From contig JAEUVV010000010.1 in NCBI GenBank assembly GCA_016786705.1, positions 62,001 through 126,000 on the forward strand: DNA of 64,000 nucleotides. Direction: 5' to 3'. This DNA is from Taibaiella sp. GTDB lineage: Bacteria > Bacteroidota > Bacteroidia > Chitinophagales > Chitinophagaceae. This document shows, in pieces, positions 23,062 to 32,757 of the stretch; positions within the stretch are counted from its first letter, which is position 1; each line of letters starts with the position of its first letter. A model generated the notes under the pieces. It was not told the DNA's origin. It did not search any database and saw only the letters and a program-made list of their open reading frames with translations. A program made the translations under genes and the position numbers.

Positions 23062-24534
23062 TTGCATAAAAGCTTTATACAGAATATCGTTTTCTTAATT
23101 CTGATCAATCTCGTGGTAAAGCCCTTTTGGGTGCTGGGTATTGACCGTACGGTACAAAATACCGTGGGGCATGAAGCTTTTGGTATTTACCAGGCATTGC
23201 TGAATGTGACCATCATTTTCCAGATCTTGCTGGATTTTGGCCTGCAGGCTTATAATACCAGGGTATTGACCAAATCGCCCAAAGCGATGAGCAACCTGTT
23301 CCCCAACCTGGTGGTGATCAAATTATTATTCGCACTGGTCTATATGGTCATTGTCCTGTCCTCCGGTGCACTGCTGGGCTATAATAGCCAATCCTTTATA
23401 TTGCTCGCCACACTTTGCCTTATGCAGATTGCCGCTTCCCTGCTTTTATTTTTCAGAAGTAATATATCGTCCCTGCAGCATTTCAAAACAGACAGCATTT
23501 TCTCCATTATAGACCGGATGCTTGCCATTGGCATCTTAAGCTTCCTGCTTTTTTCCGCGTTTAAGGTAAGCCACCCGTTCCGGATTGAATGGTATGCCGA
23601 AGTACAGGCGATCGCCCTGCTGATCAGCGCGGCTATCGCATTTTATCTCTGTACCAGGCTGGCAAAGATCAACTGGGGCTATATCAACTTTAAGAAAATA
23701 CGGATCATTATTAAGCAAAGCCTGCCCTATGCCCTCACCATATTTTTGATGGCCATGTACCTGCGGGTGGACGCGATCATGCTGGAAAAAATATCAGCGG
23801 ACCCAAGTCTTACCGGTAAATTCGCGGCCTCCTTCAGGATACTTGAAGTAAGCAATAATATGACCGGTGTACTGATTGCAGGATTATTACTGCCCATGTA
23901 TGCCAAAATGATAGCGGCCAAAGAAGATTACAAAAGCCTGATCCGGCTGGTCACTAAATTACTGGTTCCTTTCAGCCTGCTGCTCATGGTCGTCTGTTGT
24001 TTCTGGAGCCTGGATATCTTAAACCTCTTCAGATACAGGGATATCAATCAAAATGATAGTAAAATACTATTCTGGCTAATGGCCACCTTCCCCCTGCACT
24101 GTATTAATTATATTTACAGTACTGCTTTAACCGCAAATGGCAACATTAAAACCATACTCTATATTTCGCTGGCGGCACTGCTATTGAACATAGGCCTGAA
24201 TTACTTTATGCTGCAAGCCGAAAACCCGCTAAACGCGGTTATCGTGGCCCGTAATGCTTTCATCACGTTAAGCACGGTGACGGTTTTAACTTTATATTTT
24301 TGCAAAAGGCATCTTAATGTAAGCATCAGTAAAAAGACCTTCCTGCAATTATCGGTTTTCCTGCTCCTTTTGATTACCGGCGCCTACCTGCTCAATCAAT
24401 ATGCAGGCGGGCTGCACATATTTTATAAATCATCAGTTATGAGTATCGTAGCGGTGGCCCTGTTTTTTGTTTTAGGCCTTCAGCCCATCAGGACCCTAAA
24501 AGCGCAATTGAAAAAATATTTCCGTTCCAGTTAA
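23062..24534 (+). CDS. Polysaccharide flippase (Wzx/MATE-like)
   Basis: 490 residues with 12-14 hydrophobic helices, typical of the MOP exporter superfamily. The start appears to be TTG 23062 (MHKSFIQNIVFLILINLVV); no ATG lies in frame between the trmD stop and it. The N-terminal IDRTVQNTVGHEAFGIYQAL and the amphipathic YFRSN-like loops fit O-antigen/capsule flippases. Such proteins move lipid-linked glycans across the inner membrane. There are no glycosyltransferases beside it, so the glycan is not indicated. Confidence 0.8.
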   Translation: MHKSFIQNIVFLILINLVVKPFWVLGIDRTVQNTVGHEAFGIYQALLNVTIIFQILLDFGLQAYNTRVLTKSPKAMSNLFPNLVVIKLLFALVYMVIVLSSGALLGYNSQSFILLATLCLMQIAASLLLFFRSNISSLQHFKTDSIFSIIDRMLAIGILSFLLFSAFKVSHPFRIEWYAEVQAIALLISAAIAFYLCTRLAKINWGYINFKKIRIIIKQSLPYALTIFLMAMYLRVDAIMLEKISADPSLTGKFAASFRILEVSNNMTGVLIAGLLLPMYAKMIAAKEDYKSLIRLVTKLLVPFSLLLMVVCCFWSLDILNLFRYRDINQNDSKILFWLMATFPLHCINYIYSTALTANGNIKTILYISLAALLLNIGLNYFMLQAENPLNAVIVARNAFITLSTVTVLTLYFCKRHLNVSISKKTFLQLSVFLLLLITGAYLLNQYAGGLHIFYKSSVMSIVAVALFFVLGLQPIRTLKAQLKKYFRSS

Positions 24535-24609
24535 ACCCTGTTACGCGTTTGTTATCTAAAATAATTACTTACCTAAAAACATATAAACATATAAAATATC
24601 CAGTAATTT

Positions 24610-27507
24610 ATGATAAAAAGAATAATTACGCTTTTTTTGATTATCCTGTCAGCACTTCCGGCCTGGGCACAGGAAAAGTTCAACCTGACCGGTATCCTTA
24701 AAGATGAATTTAATGAAGGGGCGATAGGCGCTACCGCCCAGGTAAAAAATGAACAAGGCGCTTATGTGAGCGGAGCTGCCGCTGAAGACGATGGCAGCTT
24801 CGTCGTACATGATCTCGTACCGGGGAAATACTCTGTTACTTTTTCTTTTGTAGGCCTCGAAGATATTGTTAAAGAATTCCAGATCGTAGATAAAGATATC
24901 AACCTGGGCATCCTGAAATTTAAATCCTCCAACACAGCGCTTAAAGGGGTAGAAGTTAAAGGCAACCGTATAGCCGTGCAGCAAAGCGGCGACACTACCG
25001 ACTACAATGCCGCAGCGTTTAAGGTAAACCCCGACGCTACAGCGGAAGACCTGGTAAGAAAAATGCCGGGTATAGACCTCAGCGGTGGCCAGGTAAAAGC
25101 CCAGGGCGAAAATGTGGGTAAAGTGTTGGTAGACGGTAAACCTTTCTTTGGAGATGATGCCGCCAACACCTTAAAAAATTTACCGGCAGAGGTCATCAGC
25201 AAGATCCAGGTATATGACGAAAAATCAGAACAATCCCGGATGACAGGGGTAGATGATGGCGAAACGATCAAGGCCATCAATATCGTTACCAAAACGGAAA
25301 AACGTGAAGGTTTATTCGGAAAAGTATACGCGGGTGGCGGAACTGATGCACAAACCGTTTTCAATGGCGGTTCCGGCGACCTGTTGTACAACCTTGGGGG
25401 TAATATTAACTCCTTTAAAGGTAACCGCAGGATCAGCATCGTGGCCCAGAGCAATAATATCAATAACCAGAATTTCAGCAGCCAGGACCTGTTAGGCGTA
25501 GCCAGCTCTGGCGGCAGCCGCGGCGGATTTGGTGGTCGCGGTGGCGGCAGGGGTATGGGTGGCGACGCATCCGGCAACTTTATGGTGAACAACAGGAGCG
25601 GTGTGGCCACAACCAATGCCATTGGTATCAACTACTCCGATAAGTTAAGTCCTAAGGTCGACCTTACCGCCAGTTATTTTTTCAATAAATCGAATGTCAC
25701 TACCCTACAGGAAACAGACCGCTTTTATGTAAATAATGCCAATGCAGGCCAGGAGTATTCCGAAAACAGCAACTCGAACGCACTGAACTTTAACCACCGG
25801 TTTAATGCAAGGCTTACTTACAACATAGATTCTTCAAACACACTATTGTGGATCCCGTCCTTCTCTTTACAGGCAAACAATAGTCGTTCCGACCTGGAAG
25901 GCGGTACCACACAGGCCGGCACCTTGCTCAACAGTACTATCAACCAATTCAACTCGGACCTGGAAGGCTATAATTTCACGAATATGCTGATGTACTTCCA
26001 CCGGTTTAAAAAACAGGGCCGCTCTTTCAATATTCATTCCAATATTACCGGTAACCAAAATAAAGGATTGAGCAATTTCTTTGCCAATAACCAGTTTTAT
26101 ACCAATACCAGCCTGAATGATACTTTGAACCAGGAGTCGGACATCAACCGCAACGGGCTCACGGTAAGAACAATGGCACAGTACAGTGAGCCGCTTTCCA
26201 AAACGTCGAACCTGCAAATCAATTATACCAACAGTTTTCAAAGGACCAATTCTGAAAAACTGACCAACAATTTTGATGCATTTACCAGTGATTATACCAG
26301 CCCCGACAGCCTGTTAAGTAATAAATTCACATCGATCTATAAAACTAACGCCGTCGGCCTTAATTATGGCTTTAATAATAAACTGATCCGGGCTAACATC
26401 GGTGCCAGCGCCCAGATGGCTACCCTGGAAGGAGAAAGAATTTTACCCGGCGCTTCCGATATCAACAGGGAATTTAAAAATATCCTGCCGCGGGCGATGA
26501 TCCGTTTCAACTTTAGCAAGACCAAGAATTTGGGTTTATTTTACCGTACCTCTACGGATGCACCCAGTGTGACACAGTTACAGGATGTGATTGATAATAG
26601 CAACCCGTTACAATTATCTTCCGGTAACCCTGATTTGAAACAATCTTATACACATAGTTTGTTTTCAAGATATACGACCTCCAATACGGATAATAACAGT
26701 ACTTTCTTCTTTATGATCCGCGGTACCGCTACAAAAGACTATGTAGGTAATAATACCATTATCGCAGAGAATGATATGGTGATCCGGGACGGCGTAACAC
26801 TTGCCCGTGGCGGCCAGTATACCACACAAACTAACCTGGATGGCTATTACAGCCTTAACGCCTTTACCACTTATGGTACACCGATCAACCCGCTCAGGTC
26901 TAATATTAACCTGAACCTGAGTGCCGGTATCACCCGGATTCCCGGCATGATCAATGGCGATATGAACTATTCCAACAACCGGAATGTAGGTTTAGGTTTT
27001 GTGTTCAGCAGCAATATCAGCGAGAAGATCGATTTTACGCTTTCTTCCAACACCAATATGAATTTTGTAAAAAACACACTGAACAGCAACGCGGATAACA
27101 ACTTCCTGAACCAGGCCACCCGCTTATCTGCCAACTATATTTTCTGGAAAGGCATGGTGTTGAACACGGAATTGAACCACCAGTTTTACAGCGGGTTGAT
27201 CGCCAGCAGCAATCAGAATTTCCTGCTTTGGAATGCCGGTATCGCCAAGAAAATATTTAAAAAGCAACAGGGCGAGATCAAATTATCAGTATTTGATATA
27301 TTAGGGCAAAACGCGAGCTTCGCGCAAACCTTTACCGATGCTTATAACCAGACGGTAAGGACCAATGTGTTGCAGCGCTACCTGATGCTTACGTTTACTT
27401 ACAACATCAGGGCCTTCAAATCAGGCAGTTCAGAAAAGGATATGGAGCAAAACGAAAATTTCGGTCGCCCTATGGGCGCGCCAGGCGGACCACCTCCGGG
27501 ACATTAA
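24610..27507 (+). CDS. Outer-membrane beta-barrel receptor (OMP_b-brl_3, TonB-receptor-like)
   Basis: 965 residues. A signal peptide (about 1-20, ending PAWA) is followed by a carboxypeptidase-regulatory-like domain (about 24-95), a plug-like domain (about 128-230: EDLVRKMPGIDLSGGQVKAQ, VLVDGKPFFGDDAANTL, IKAINIVTK) and a large barrel of the outer membrane beta-barrel family. A Gly/Arg-rich insert (GGSRGGFGGRGGGRGMGG) lies between plug and barrel, and the C-terminus is a Gly/Pro tail (GAPGGPPPGH) rather than an aromatic. No TonB box is obvious and no SusD partner is present. A strong terminator follows. Confidence 0.85.
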   Translation: MIKRIITLFLIILSALPAWAQEKFNLTGILKDEFNEGAIGATAQVKNEQGAYVSGAAAEDDGSFVVHDLVPGKYSVTFSFVGLEDIVKEFQIVDKDINLGILKFKSSNTALKGVEVKGNRIAVQQSGDTTDYNAAAFKVNPDATAEDLVRKMPGIDLSGGQVKAQGENVGKVLVDGKPFFGDDAANTLKNLPAEVISKIQVYDEKSEQSRMTGVDDGETIKAINIVTKTEKREGLFGKVYAGGGTDAQTVFNGGSGDLLYNLGGNINSFKGNRRISIVAQSNNINNQNFSSQDLLGVASSGGSRGGFGGRGGGRGMGGDASGNFMVNNRSGVATTNAIGINYSDKLSPKVDLTASYFFNKSNVTTLQETDRFYVNNANAGQEYSENSNSNALNFNHRFNARLTYNIDSSNTLLWIPSFSLQANNSRSDLEGGTTQAGTLLNSTINQFNSDLEGYNFTNMLMYFHRFKKQGRSFNIHSNITGNQNKGLSNFFANNQFYTNTSLNDTLNQESDINRNGLTVRTMAQYSEPLSKTSNLQINYTNSFQRTNSEKLTNNFDAFTSDYTSPDSLLSNKFTSIYKTNAVGLNYGFNNKLIRANIGASAQMATLEGERILPGASDINREFKNILPRAMIRFNFSKTKNLGLFYRTSTDAPSVTQLQDVIDNSNPLQLSSGNPDLKQSYTHSLFSRYTTSNTDNNSTFFFMIRGTATKDYVGNNTIIAENDMVIRDGVTLARGGQYTTQTNLDGYYSLNAFTTYGTPINPLRSNINLNLSAGITRIPGMINGDMNYSNNRNVGLGFVFSSNISEKIDFTLSSNTNMNFVKNTLNSNADNNFLNQATRLSANYIFWKGMVLNTELNHQFYSGLIASSNQNFLLWNAGIAKKIFKKQQGEIKLSVFDILGQNASFAQTFTDAYNQTVRTNVLQRYLMLTFTYNIRAFKSGSSEKDMEQNENFGRPMGAPGGPPPGH

Positions 27508-27549
27508 TATAAAAACGGGCGGCTTCTGAAGAAGCCGCCCGTTTTTATA
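27508..27549 (+). terminator. Strong intrinsic terminator
   Basis: A 16-bp perfect stem (AAAAACGGGCGGCTTC at 27511-27526, complement at 27531-27546) with a TGAA loop. TAT/ATA extends the pairing on the outside and the right arm ends in T5. It begins at the stop codon of the OMP gene. Confidence 0.9.
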
Positions 27550-27628
27550 AAGGCCCATTTATAAATTTATAATACCGATCGCTTTGATTCCCCCGATCGA
27601 AATATTATTATTGCGCCAAATTTATAAC

Positions 27629-28498
27629 ATGTTACGTATTTGTATCTTCAGTATAGCTATGCTTGTATCGGGCGCACAGCATGCGACTGCACAATATTTT
27701 CCTTCTGCAGCCTCACAAAGAAGAGCTGAGCAAAAAGCAAGGGAACACTATAACAGAGCACTGGAAACCGGTAAAGGACTCAGGATGTTGCATTCCGCTG
27801 ATTTGACATTAGGGATCACGCTTCCCCACCAAGGTACATTAAAAACAGAAGATGGTACCTTATCGACACATCCGACTATGCCCGATTCCGTCCTCAGGCA
27901 ATCCTTTACATTTAAAACAAAAGCTGCAATTACCGCTTCGGCGCTTACGCAATTCGACTTTATAAAAATAAACCGGAATAATGCTTTTGCGGTGGTCTGG
28001 GGCTTTAATGCCAACATCCATCTTGATGTGCCGGTCACGGAAGAAATGAAGCTCATAGATGCTTCATTCCTCGCAAAACTTAAATATACAAGAACAATGA
28101 TAGCCGTACCTATCGGCCTCTCCTTTAAAACCGGCGGCTTTGCCTCTCATGATAAAGCAGACCGGGTATCTTTTGCTATCGGAGCCACCTTGGCACCAAC
28201 ATTTAATGATCTAATGATCACTAATAGTGCAGAAGGCCATTATTATTCAAAAACAAATGTATATGTACAACCCTATTACTTTGCAGAATTGGGAATTTTC
28301 GGCGGTATGAAATGGAAAATCAGGGCTGGTATTTACCCTATGGGTTACCAAAGGTTTCAGAAAGATTTTCAACCCGGAACCAGCAAATTAGGCGCTTACG
28401 AGTACCGCCATATTGAATATCAAAGTAAGGGTCCTTTAGTACAGTTGACAATAGGTACCATGAGAGGATCAAATAACTGGGAAAACAGCCGGTGGTAA
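27629..28498 (+). CDS. Secreted/outer-membrane hypothetical protein
   Basis: 289 residues from the ATG at 27629 (MLRICIFSIAMLVSG..., signal peptide ending in HATA). An earlier ATG at 27584 would put a charged extension before the signal peptide. The mature part begins with a Lys/Arg/Gln helix (RRAEQKAREHYNRALE) and continues with amphipathic strands (AFAVVWGFNANIHLDV, TMIAVPIGLSFKTGG, VQPYYFAELGIFGGMKWKIRAG) that suggest a small barrel. No family is recognised. A terminator follows. Confidence 0.65.
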   Translation: MLRICIFSIAMLVSGAQHATAQYFPSAASQRRAEQKAREHYNRALETGKGLRMLHSADLTLGITLPHQGTLKTEDGTLSTHPTMPDSVLRQSFTFKTKAAITASALTQFDFIKINRNNAFAVVWGFNANIHLDVPVTEEMKLIDASFLAKLKYTRTMIAVPIGLSFKTGGFASHDKADRVSFAIGATLAPTFNDLMITNSAEGHYYSKTNVYVQPYYFAELGIFGGMKWKIRAGIYPMGYQRFQKDFQPGTSKLGAYEYRHIEYQSKGPLVQLTIGTMRGSNNWENSRW

Positions 28499-28533
28499 GC
28501 TTAGTTATTTGATCTTTAAATGTTCCAATAAGA

Positions 28534-28560
28534 AAACGCCCCGGTTATTCCGGGGCGTTT
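28534..28560. terminator. Bidirectional terminator
   Basis: An 11-bp perfect stem (AAACGCCCCGG at 28534-28544, complement at 28550-28560) with a TTATT loop and flanking A/T tracts. It lies between the convergent 27629 gene and ahcY. Confidence 0.9.
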
Positions 28561-28594
28561 CTATGTATCATTGCGTTAAAAACAATTTCAAATA

Positions 28595-29923
28595 TTAGTA
28601 TCTGTAGTGCTCAGGCTTATAAGGACCTTCTTTTGGAATACCTAAGTAAGCGGATTGCGCATCAGTAAGAATATCTAATTCAACACCGATCTTAGCTAAG
28701 TGCAAACGCGCAACTTTCTCATCCAGGTGTTTAGGTAAAACGTAAACCTGGTTTTCATAAGCCGCAGTGTTTGTCCACAATTCAATCTGGGCCAGCGTCT
28801 GGTTAGTAAAAGAGTTAGACATTACGAAAGAAGGGTGACCGGTAGCACAACCCAGGTTTACCAGGCGGCCTTCAGCCAATACGATCACTTCTTTACCATC
28901 AATATTGTACAGGTCAACCTGTGGCTTGATCGTATCTTTAGTCTGGCCGTAGTTTTTATTCAACCATTCCATATCGATCTCGATATCAAAGTGACCGATA
29001 TTACAGATGATCGCTTTGTCTTTAACCGCACGGAATTCTTTCTCTGTAACGATATCACGACAACCGGTAGTTGTAACTACGATATCCGCTTCTTTAATGG
29101 CTTTTTCCATTCTTGCTACTTCAAAACCGTCCATAGCAGCCTGTAAAGCACAGATCGGGTCGATCTCGGTAACGATAACACGCGCACCGGCGCCTCTTAA
29201 GGATTCTGCAGAACCTTTACCCACATCACCATAACCGGCAACCAGGGCTACTTTACCCGCCATCATCACATCTGTAGCACGACGGATCGCATCTACCAAA
29301 GATTCTTTACAACCGTATTTGTTATCAAATTTAGATTTGGTTACAGAATCGTTTACATTGATCGCTGGCATTGGCAAAGTACCATTAGCCATACGCTCAT
29401 ATAAACGGTGTACACCGGTAGTGGTTTCTTCAGACAAACCTTTGATGCCGGCAACCAGCTCAGGATATTTATCCAGAACGATATTGGTCAGGTCACCACC
29501 ATCATCCAGGATCATGTTCAAAGGACGGTCTTCGCCACCAAAGAATAAGGTTTGTTCAATACACCAGTCCGCTTCTTCCAGCGTTTCTCCTTTCCAGGCG
29601 AATACAGGAACGCCGGTAGCCGCGATGGCAGCAGCAGCGTGGTCTTGTGTAGAGAAGATATTACAAGAGCTCCAACGTACTTCAGCACCTAATGCGGTCA
29701 AAGTTTCGATCAATACAGCAGTCTGGATTGTCATATGCAGACATCCGGCGATACGCGCGCCTTTCAGCGGCTGGCTTTCACCATATTCGGCTCTCAGGCT
29801 CATCAAACCCGGCATCTCTGCTTCCGCCAGCTTGATCTCTTTTCTACCCCACTCTGCCAAAGAAATATCAGCTACTTTATAAGGCAGGCTGAAATCAATA
29901 TGTGTTTTAGATTGAACACTCAT
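28595..29923 (-). CDS. ahcY: Adenosylhomocysteinase
   Basis: 442 residues. It hydrolyses S-adenosylhomocysteine to adenosine and homocysteine with bound NAD. Visible: [16 protein letters not shown], the [16 protein letters not shown] substrate block, the NAD-binding [17 protein letters not shown], and [11 protein letters not shown] with [17 protein letters not shown]. The C-terminal [10 protein letters not shown] is the conserved tail that reaches the neighbouring subunit's cofactor. It is a single gene with its own terminator. It recycles the by-product of the many methyltransferases in the window (UbiE, TrmD and others). Confidence 0.97.
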   Translation of the reverse strand: MSVQSKTHIDFSLPYKVADISLAEWGRKEIKLAEAEMPGLMSLRAEYGESQPLKGARIAGCLHMTIQTAVLIETLTALGAEVRWSSCNIFSTQDHAAAAIAATGVPVFAWKGETLEEADWCIEQTLFFGGEDRPLNMILDDGGDLTNIVLDKYPELVAGIKGLSEETTTGVHRLYERMANGTLPMPAINVNDSVTKSKFDNKYGCKESLVDAIRRATDVMMAGKVALVAGYGDVGKGSAESLRGAGARVIVTEIDPICALQAAMDGFEVARMEKAIKEADIVVTTTGCRDIVTEKEFRAVKDKAIICNIGHFDIEIDMEWLNKNYGQTKDTIKPQVDLYNIDGKEVIVLAEGRLVNLGCATGHPSFVMSNSFTNQTLAQIELWTNTAAYENQVYVLPKHLDEKVARLHLAKIGVELDILTDAQSAYLGIPKEGPYKPEHYRY

Positions 29924-30066
29924 ATAATTAAATTTAATTTTTATGTATTAAAACGAGCGCAAATATACTAACTCCTGATGGAAACATCAAACCTGCGGAT
30001 ATAGGAAATCGTTAATATTTATAGCGGCTTAAACCATAAATGACCAACAGAGCGTCAAAATTGTCA

Positions 30067-30074
30067 TACCTTTG
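30067..30074 (+). promoter_or_regulatory. -7 element of rimO-ytxJ
   Basis: TACCTTTG matches TAnnTTTG, 22 nt before the rimO ATG. The -33 position has no clear TTG, so only half of the promoter is supported. Confidence 0.5.
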
Positions 30075-30096
30075 TCAATTGAATTAAAAAGAATAC

Positions 30097-31413
30097 ATGA
30101 AAAGCAAAACGCTTAAACAGAATAAAGTAAACATTATTACCCTTGGCTGCTCTAAAAACCTGGTAGACAGCGAAGTTTTGAGTGGCCAATTGAAAGCAAA
30201 TGAAATTCCTGTAGTACACGAAAATGAACAACAGGACCATAATATAGTGGTAGTGAATACCTGTGGCTTTATTGATAAAGCAAAAGAAGAATCAGTCAAT
30301 ACCATCCTGGAACAGGTGGCTTTAAAAGAAGCGGGAAAACTGGATAAAGTATTGGTTACCGGTTGTTTAAGTGAAAGATACCGCCAGGACCTGGCCCTGG
30401 AGATCCCGGAAGTAGATGCCTGGTTCGGCACCCTGGAACTGCCTTTTATATTAAAAGAACTGGAAGCTGATTTTAAAAAAGAGCTTTTAGGAGAACGTTT
30501 ACTGAGTACCCCCAAGCATTATGCTTACCTGAAGATTTCAGAAGGGTGTAACCGTACCTGTTCTTTTTGTGCCATCCCATTAATGCGGGGCACCCATGTT
30601 TCCAAGCCCATTGAAGATATCCTTACAGAGGCGGAACACCTGGTAAAAAACGGGGTTAAAGAGATCATGCTGATAGCGCAGGAACTGACCTATTATGGCC
30701 TGGACCTCTATAAAAAACGTGCTTTGGCCGAATTACTGGATAGAATGGCGCAAATAGAAGGCCTGAAATGGATCCGCCTGCATTATGCCTACCCCACCAA
30801 GTTCCCGATGGAGATCCTGGAAGTAATCCGCAAACATGACAATATTTGTAACTACCTGGACATTCCTCTGCAGCATTGCAGTGATAAAATGCTGAAAGCA
30901 ATGAAACGCCAGATCACCCGCCAGGAAATGATCGACCTGATCAATAAAATCCGCGAAGAAGTACCGGGTATTGCGATCCGCACTACGATGATCACCGGTT
31001 TCCCGGGTGAAACGGAAGAAGATGTAGCAGACCTGAAAGCCTTCCTGGAACAAATGCAGTTTGAGCGTGTAGGCATTTTCACCTATTCACATGAAGAGAA
31101 TACCAGCGCATACGAGCTGGAAGATACCCTGAGCAGTGAAGAGAAAGAAAAAAGGGCCCAGGAAATCATGGAAGTACAACAGGAGATTTCTTATGCTAAA
31201 AACCAGGATTACATTGGTCGCGAAATGATGGTACTGATCGATAAGATTGAAGCGGGAAGGTATATCGCCCGCACGGAATTTGATAGTGTGGAAGTAGACA
31301 ATGAAGTGATCATTAATACAGAAGAAGATTTACCCATTGGAGACTTCGTAAAAGTACGCATCACAAAGGCTTACGATTACGACCTGGAAGCGGAATTGAT
31401 CGACGAAGATTAA
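30097..31413 (+). CDS. rimO: Ribosomal protein S12 methylthiotransferase
   Basis: 438 residues. It adds a methylthio group to the conserved Asp of ribosomal protein S12. The N-terminal UPF0004 domain has its three Cys in ITLGCSKNLVDSEV, VNTCGFIDKAKEES and VTGCLSERY. The radical SAM domain carries the CxxxCxxC cluster motif in EGCNRTCSFCAIPLMRG (Cys at about 151, 155, 158). A C-terminal TRAM domain (about 370-438; GREMMVLIDKIEAGRYIARTE) follows. LVDSE and the SKNLVD block favour RimO over MiaB. It is followed after 13 bp by ytxJ. Confidence 0.96.
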   Translation: MKSKTLKQNKVNIITLGCSKNLVDSEVLSGQLKANEIPVVHENEQQDHNIVVVNTCGFIDKAKEESVNTILEQVALKEAGKLDKVLVTGCLSERYRQDLALEIPEVDAWFGTLELPFILKELEADFKKELLGERLLSTPKHYAYLKISEGCNRTCSFCAIPLMRGTHVSKPIEDILTEAEHLVKNGVKEIMLIAQELTYYGLDLYKKRALAELLDRMAQIEGLKWIRLHYAYPTKFPMEILEVIRKHDNICNYLDIPLQHCSDKMLKAMKRQITRQEMIDLINKIREEVPGIAIRTTMITGFPGETEEDVADLKAFLEQMQFERVGIFTYSHEENTSAYELEDTLSSEEKEKRAQEIMEVQQEISYAKNQDYIGREMMVLIDKIEAGRYIARTEFDSVEVDNEVIINTEEDLPIGDFVKVRITKAYDYDLEAELIDED

Positions 31414-31426
31414 TAAATTGGCAATT

Positions 31427-31747
31427 ATGAAATGGATTGAATTAAACGATATAAATCAACTGGGCGAAATAGCAACCGCTTCGCAAACCCGGGCACAGAT
31501 CATTTTTAAACACAGTACCCAATGCAATATCAGCGCGGATGCTTTAGCGGAGATGAATCGCTTTGAGGGTGAAGCCTGGTACCTGGACCTATTGGCACAC
31601 CGGGATATTTCCAACCAGATCGCGGAGCAATTCCAGATAAGACACCAGTCGCCACAGGTGCTCATTATAAAAAATAATGAAGTGGTATACCACGAATCAC
31701 ACTGGCGTATAAAAGCGGAATTAGTACAGGAAGCAGCAGCTTCATAA
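31427..31747 (+). CDS. ytxJ: Bacillithiol-system redox protein YtxJ-like
   Basis: 106 residues from the ATG at 31427; a TTG three codons earlier is in frame. It is a thioredoxin-fold protein of the DUF2847/YtxJ family. The motif IFKHSTQCNISADAL holds the single active-site Cys (monothiol bacilliredoxin-like), followed by YLDLLAHRDISNQIAEQF and the cis-Pro region HQSPQVLIIKNNEVVYHESHW. Members reduce bacillithiol mixed disulfides, so bacillithiol use by this organism is inferred. It is probably co-transcribed with rimO. Confidence 0.9.
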   Translation: MKWIELNDINQLGEIATASQTRAQIIFKHSTQCNISADALAEMNRFEGEAWYLDLLAHRDISNQIAEQFQIRHQSPQVLIIKNNEVVYHESHWRIKAELVQEAAAS

Positions 31748-31793
31748 AACATGAATTTATATTCCGCCTTATGTAGAAGGTATCGGAATTAGT

Positions 31794-31826
31794 AAAAGAC
31801 CTAAAATTTCATTTAGGTCTTTTTTT
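31794..31826 (+). terminator. Terminator of rimO-ytxJ
   Basis: A 12-bp perfect stem (AAAAGACCTAAA at 31794-31805, complement at 31812-31823) is followed by further T residues to 31826. Confidence 0.88.
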
Positions 31827-31975
31827 CATATAAGAATCAGAGGTACTAAAAATATACTACTATAACAGCTTGTCTTAAATCCGGGAAAGCATCTGCGAAT
31901 ATTCTTCAGAAAGCCCCGGATAGTCGCTGTGCTACACCGAATACACATTTTTCAAAAATACAGGTCATATTCTTT

Positions 31976-31983
31976 TATTTTTG
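31976..31983 (+). promoter_or_regulatory. -7 element upstream of the beta-flower protein gene
   Basis: TATTTTTG matches TAnnTTTG, about 90 nt before the ATG at 32074. No clear -33 TTG at the expected spacing. The rest of the 31827-32073 gap holds nothing else I can support. Confidence 0.4.
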
Positions 31984-32073
31984 AAAGAGAGAAAAGCATA
32001 TCGGAACCTTCAAAAATCAACTATAGTGCCGATAGCGCGCACAAAAATAATCACCAAAATAAACATTAAAAAA

Positions 32074-32481
32074 ATGAAAAGAATAATATTGTTACTGATT
32101 GCTTTGTTGATCATCACCTTTGCACGCGCACAAACGATTGAGTCCGGTAGCAGAAGCACCATAGGAAAAATAAAAAGCGACGGCACTATTGAAAATAGCA
32201 GCGGATCTACTATCGGCTACATCAAAAAAGATGGAACTATCGAAAAAAGCAATCGCGCTACAATTGGTTATATTAAAAGTGATGGCACCATAGAAAACAG
32301 CGCTCGCTCAACAGTTGGTTATGTAAAAAAAGATGGTACGATAGAAAACAGCTCCCGGTCAACCATTGGTTATATCAAAGATGATGGAACAGTAGAAAAT
32401 TCCGGCAGAAGCACCATAGGTTATGCAAAAGGTATCAAAAAGGAATGGGTAGCCGTAGTGTATTTCTTTTTTAAGTTTTAG
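32074..32481 (+). CDS. Secreted 5-fold beta-flower-type repeat protein
   Basis: 135 residues from the ATG at 32074. A signal peptide (MKRIILLLIALLIITFARA) precedes five and a third tandem 17-residue units of the form STIGYIKKDGTIENSSR (residues 28-112), then STIGYAKGIKKEWVAVVYFF. This matches the short-repeat proteins named 5-fold beta-flower, where each unit gives a beta-hairpin blade of a small closed ring. Each unit has an IG-x-I-K and a DGTIE half. Function unknown. The long A-rich leader and unannotated remnants around it fit accessory DNA. Confidence 0.75.
   Translation: MKRIILLLIALLIITFARAQTIESGSRSTIGKIKSDGTIENSSGSTIGYIKKDGTIEKSNRATIGYIKSDGTIENSARSTVGYVKKDGTIENSSRSTIGYIKDDGTVENSGRSTIGYAKGIKKEWVAVVYFFFKF
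32155..32409 (+). repeat. Five 51-bp coding tandem repeats
   Basis: The five units encode the 17-residue repeats of the beta-flower protein. At DNA level they are diverged at synonymous and some non-synonymous sites, so they are an old repeat under protein-level selection rather than a fresh expansion. Confidence 0.75.
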
Positions 32482-32757
32482 ATAAGATGAAAAATAGACG
32501 AAACTTTCGAGAATATAGCTGGCAAATATGTCATATACAGACCATCGTTTTTGGCAAGTGTAGCAGATGAAACTGATGCCAAATCCATTGAAGCAACATT
32601 CCCATAAGTACAATTGCGCACTAACGATGATATAAATAAAAGTTTAGGTTTATTAGCTTATTGTAGCGCACCCGGACTGGCAATTCCCTAAGAGTTATAG
32701 CAAGAATTGAATGTATACCCGGGTACTGTAAACCGGTTACAACAAAACAGCAAAAAC
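32482..32757 (+). other. Intergenic region without a credible gene
   Basis: About 275 bp. A short open stretch (GKYVIYRPSFLASVADETDA, about 32520-32607) ends in TAA without a good start. It may be a decayed fragment, but this is not supported enough to call. Confidence 0.4.

Noticed and set aside
28595..30096. Looked for an SAH riboswitch near ahcY.
   Set aside because: The 3'-to-5' gap before ahcY's start (29924-30096) shows no conserved multi-helix structure or known riboswitch motif that I can recognise.
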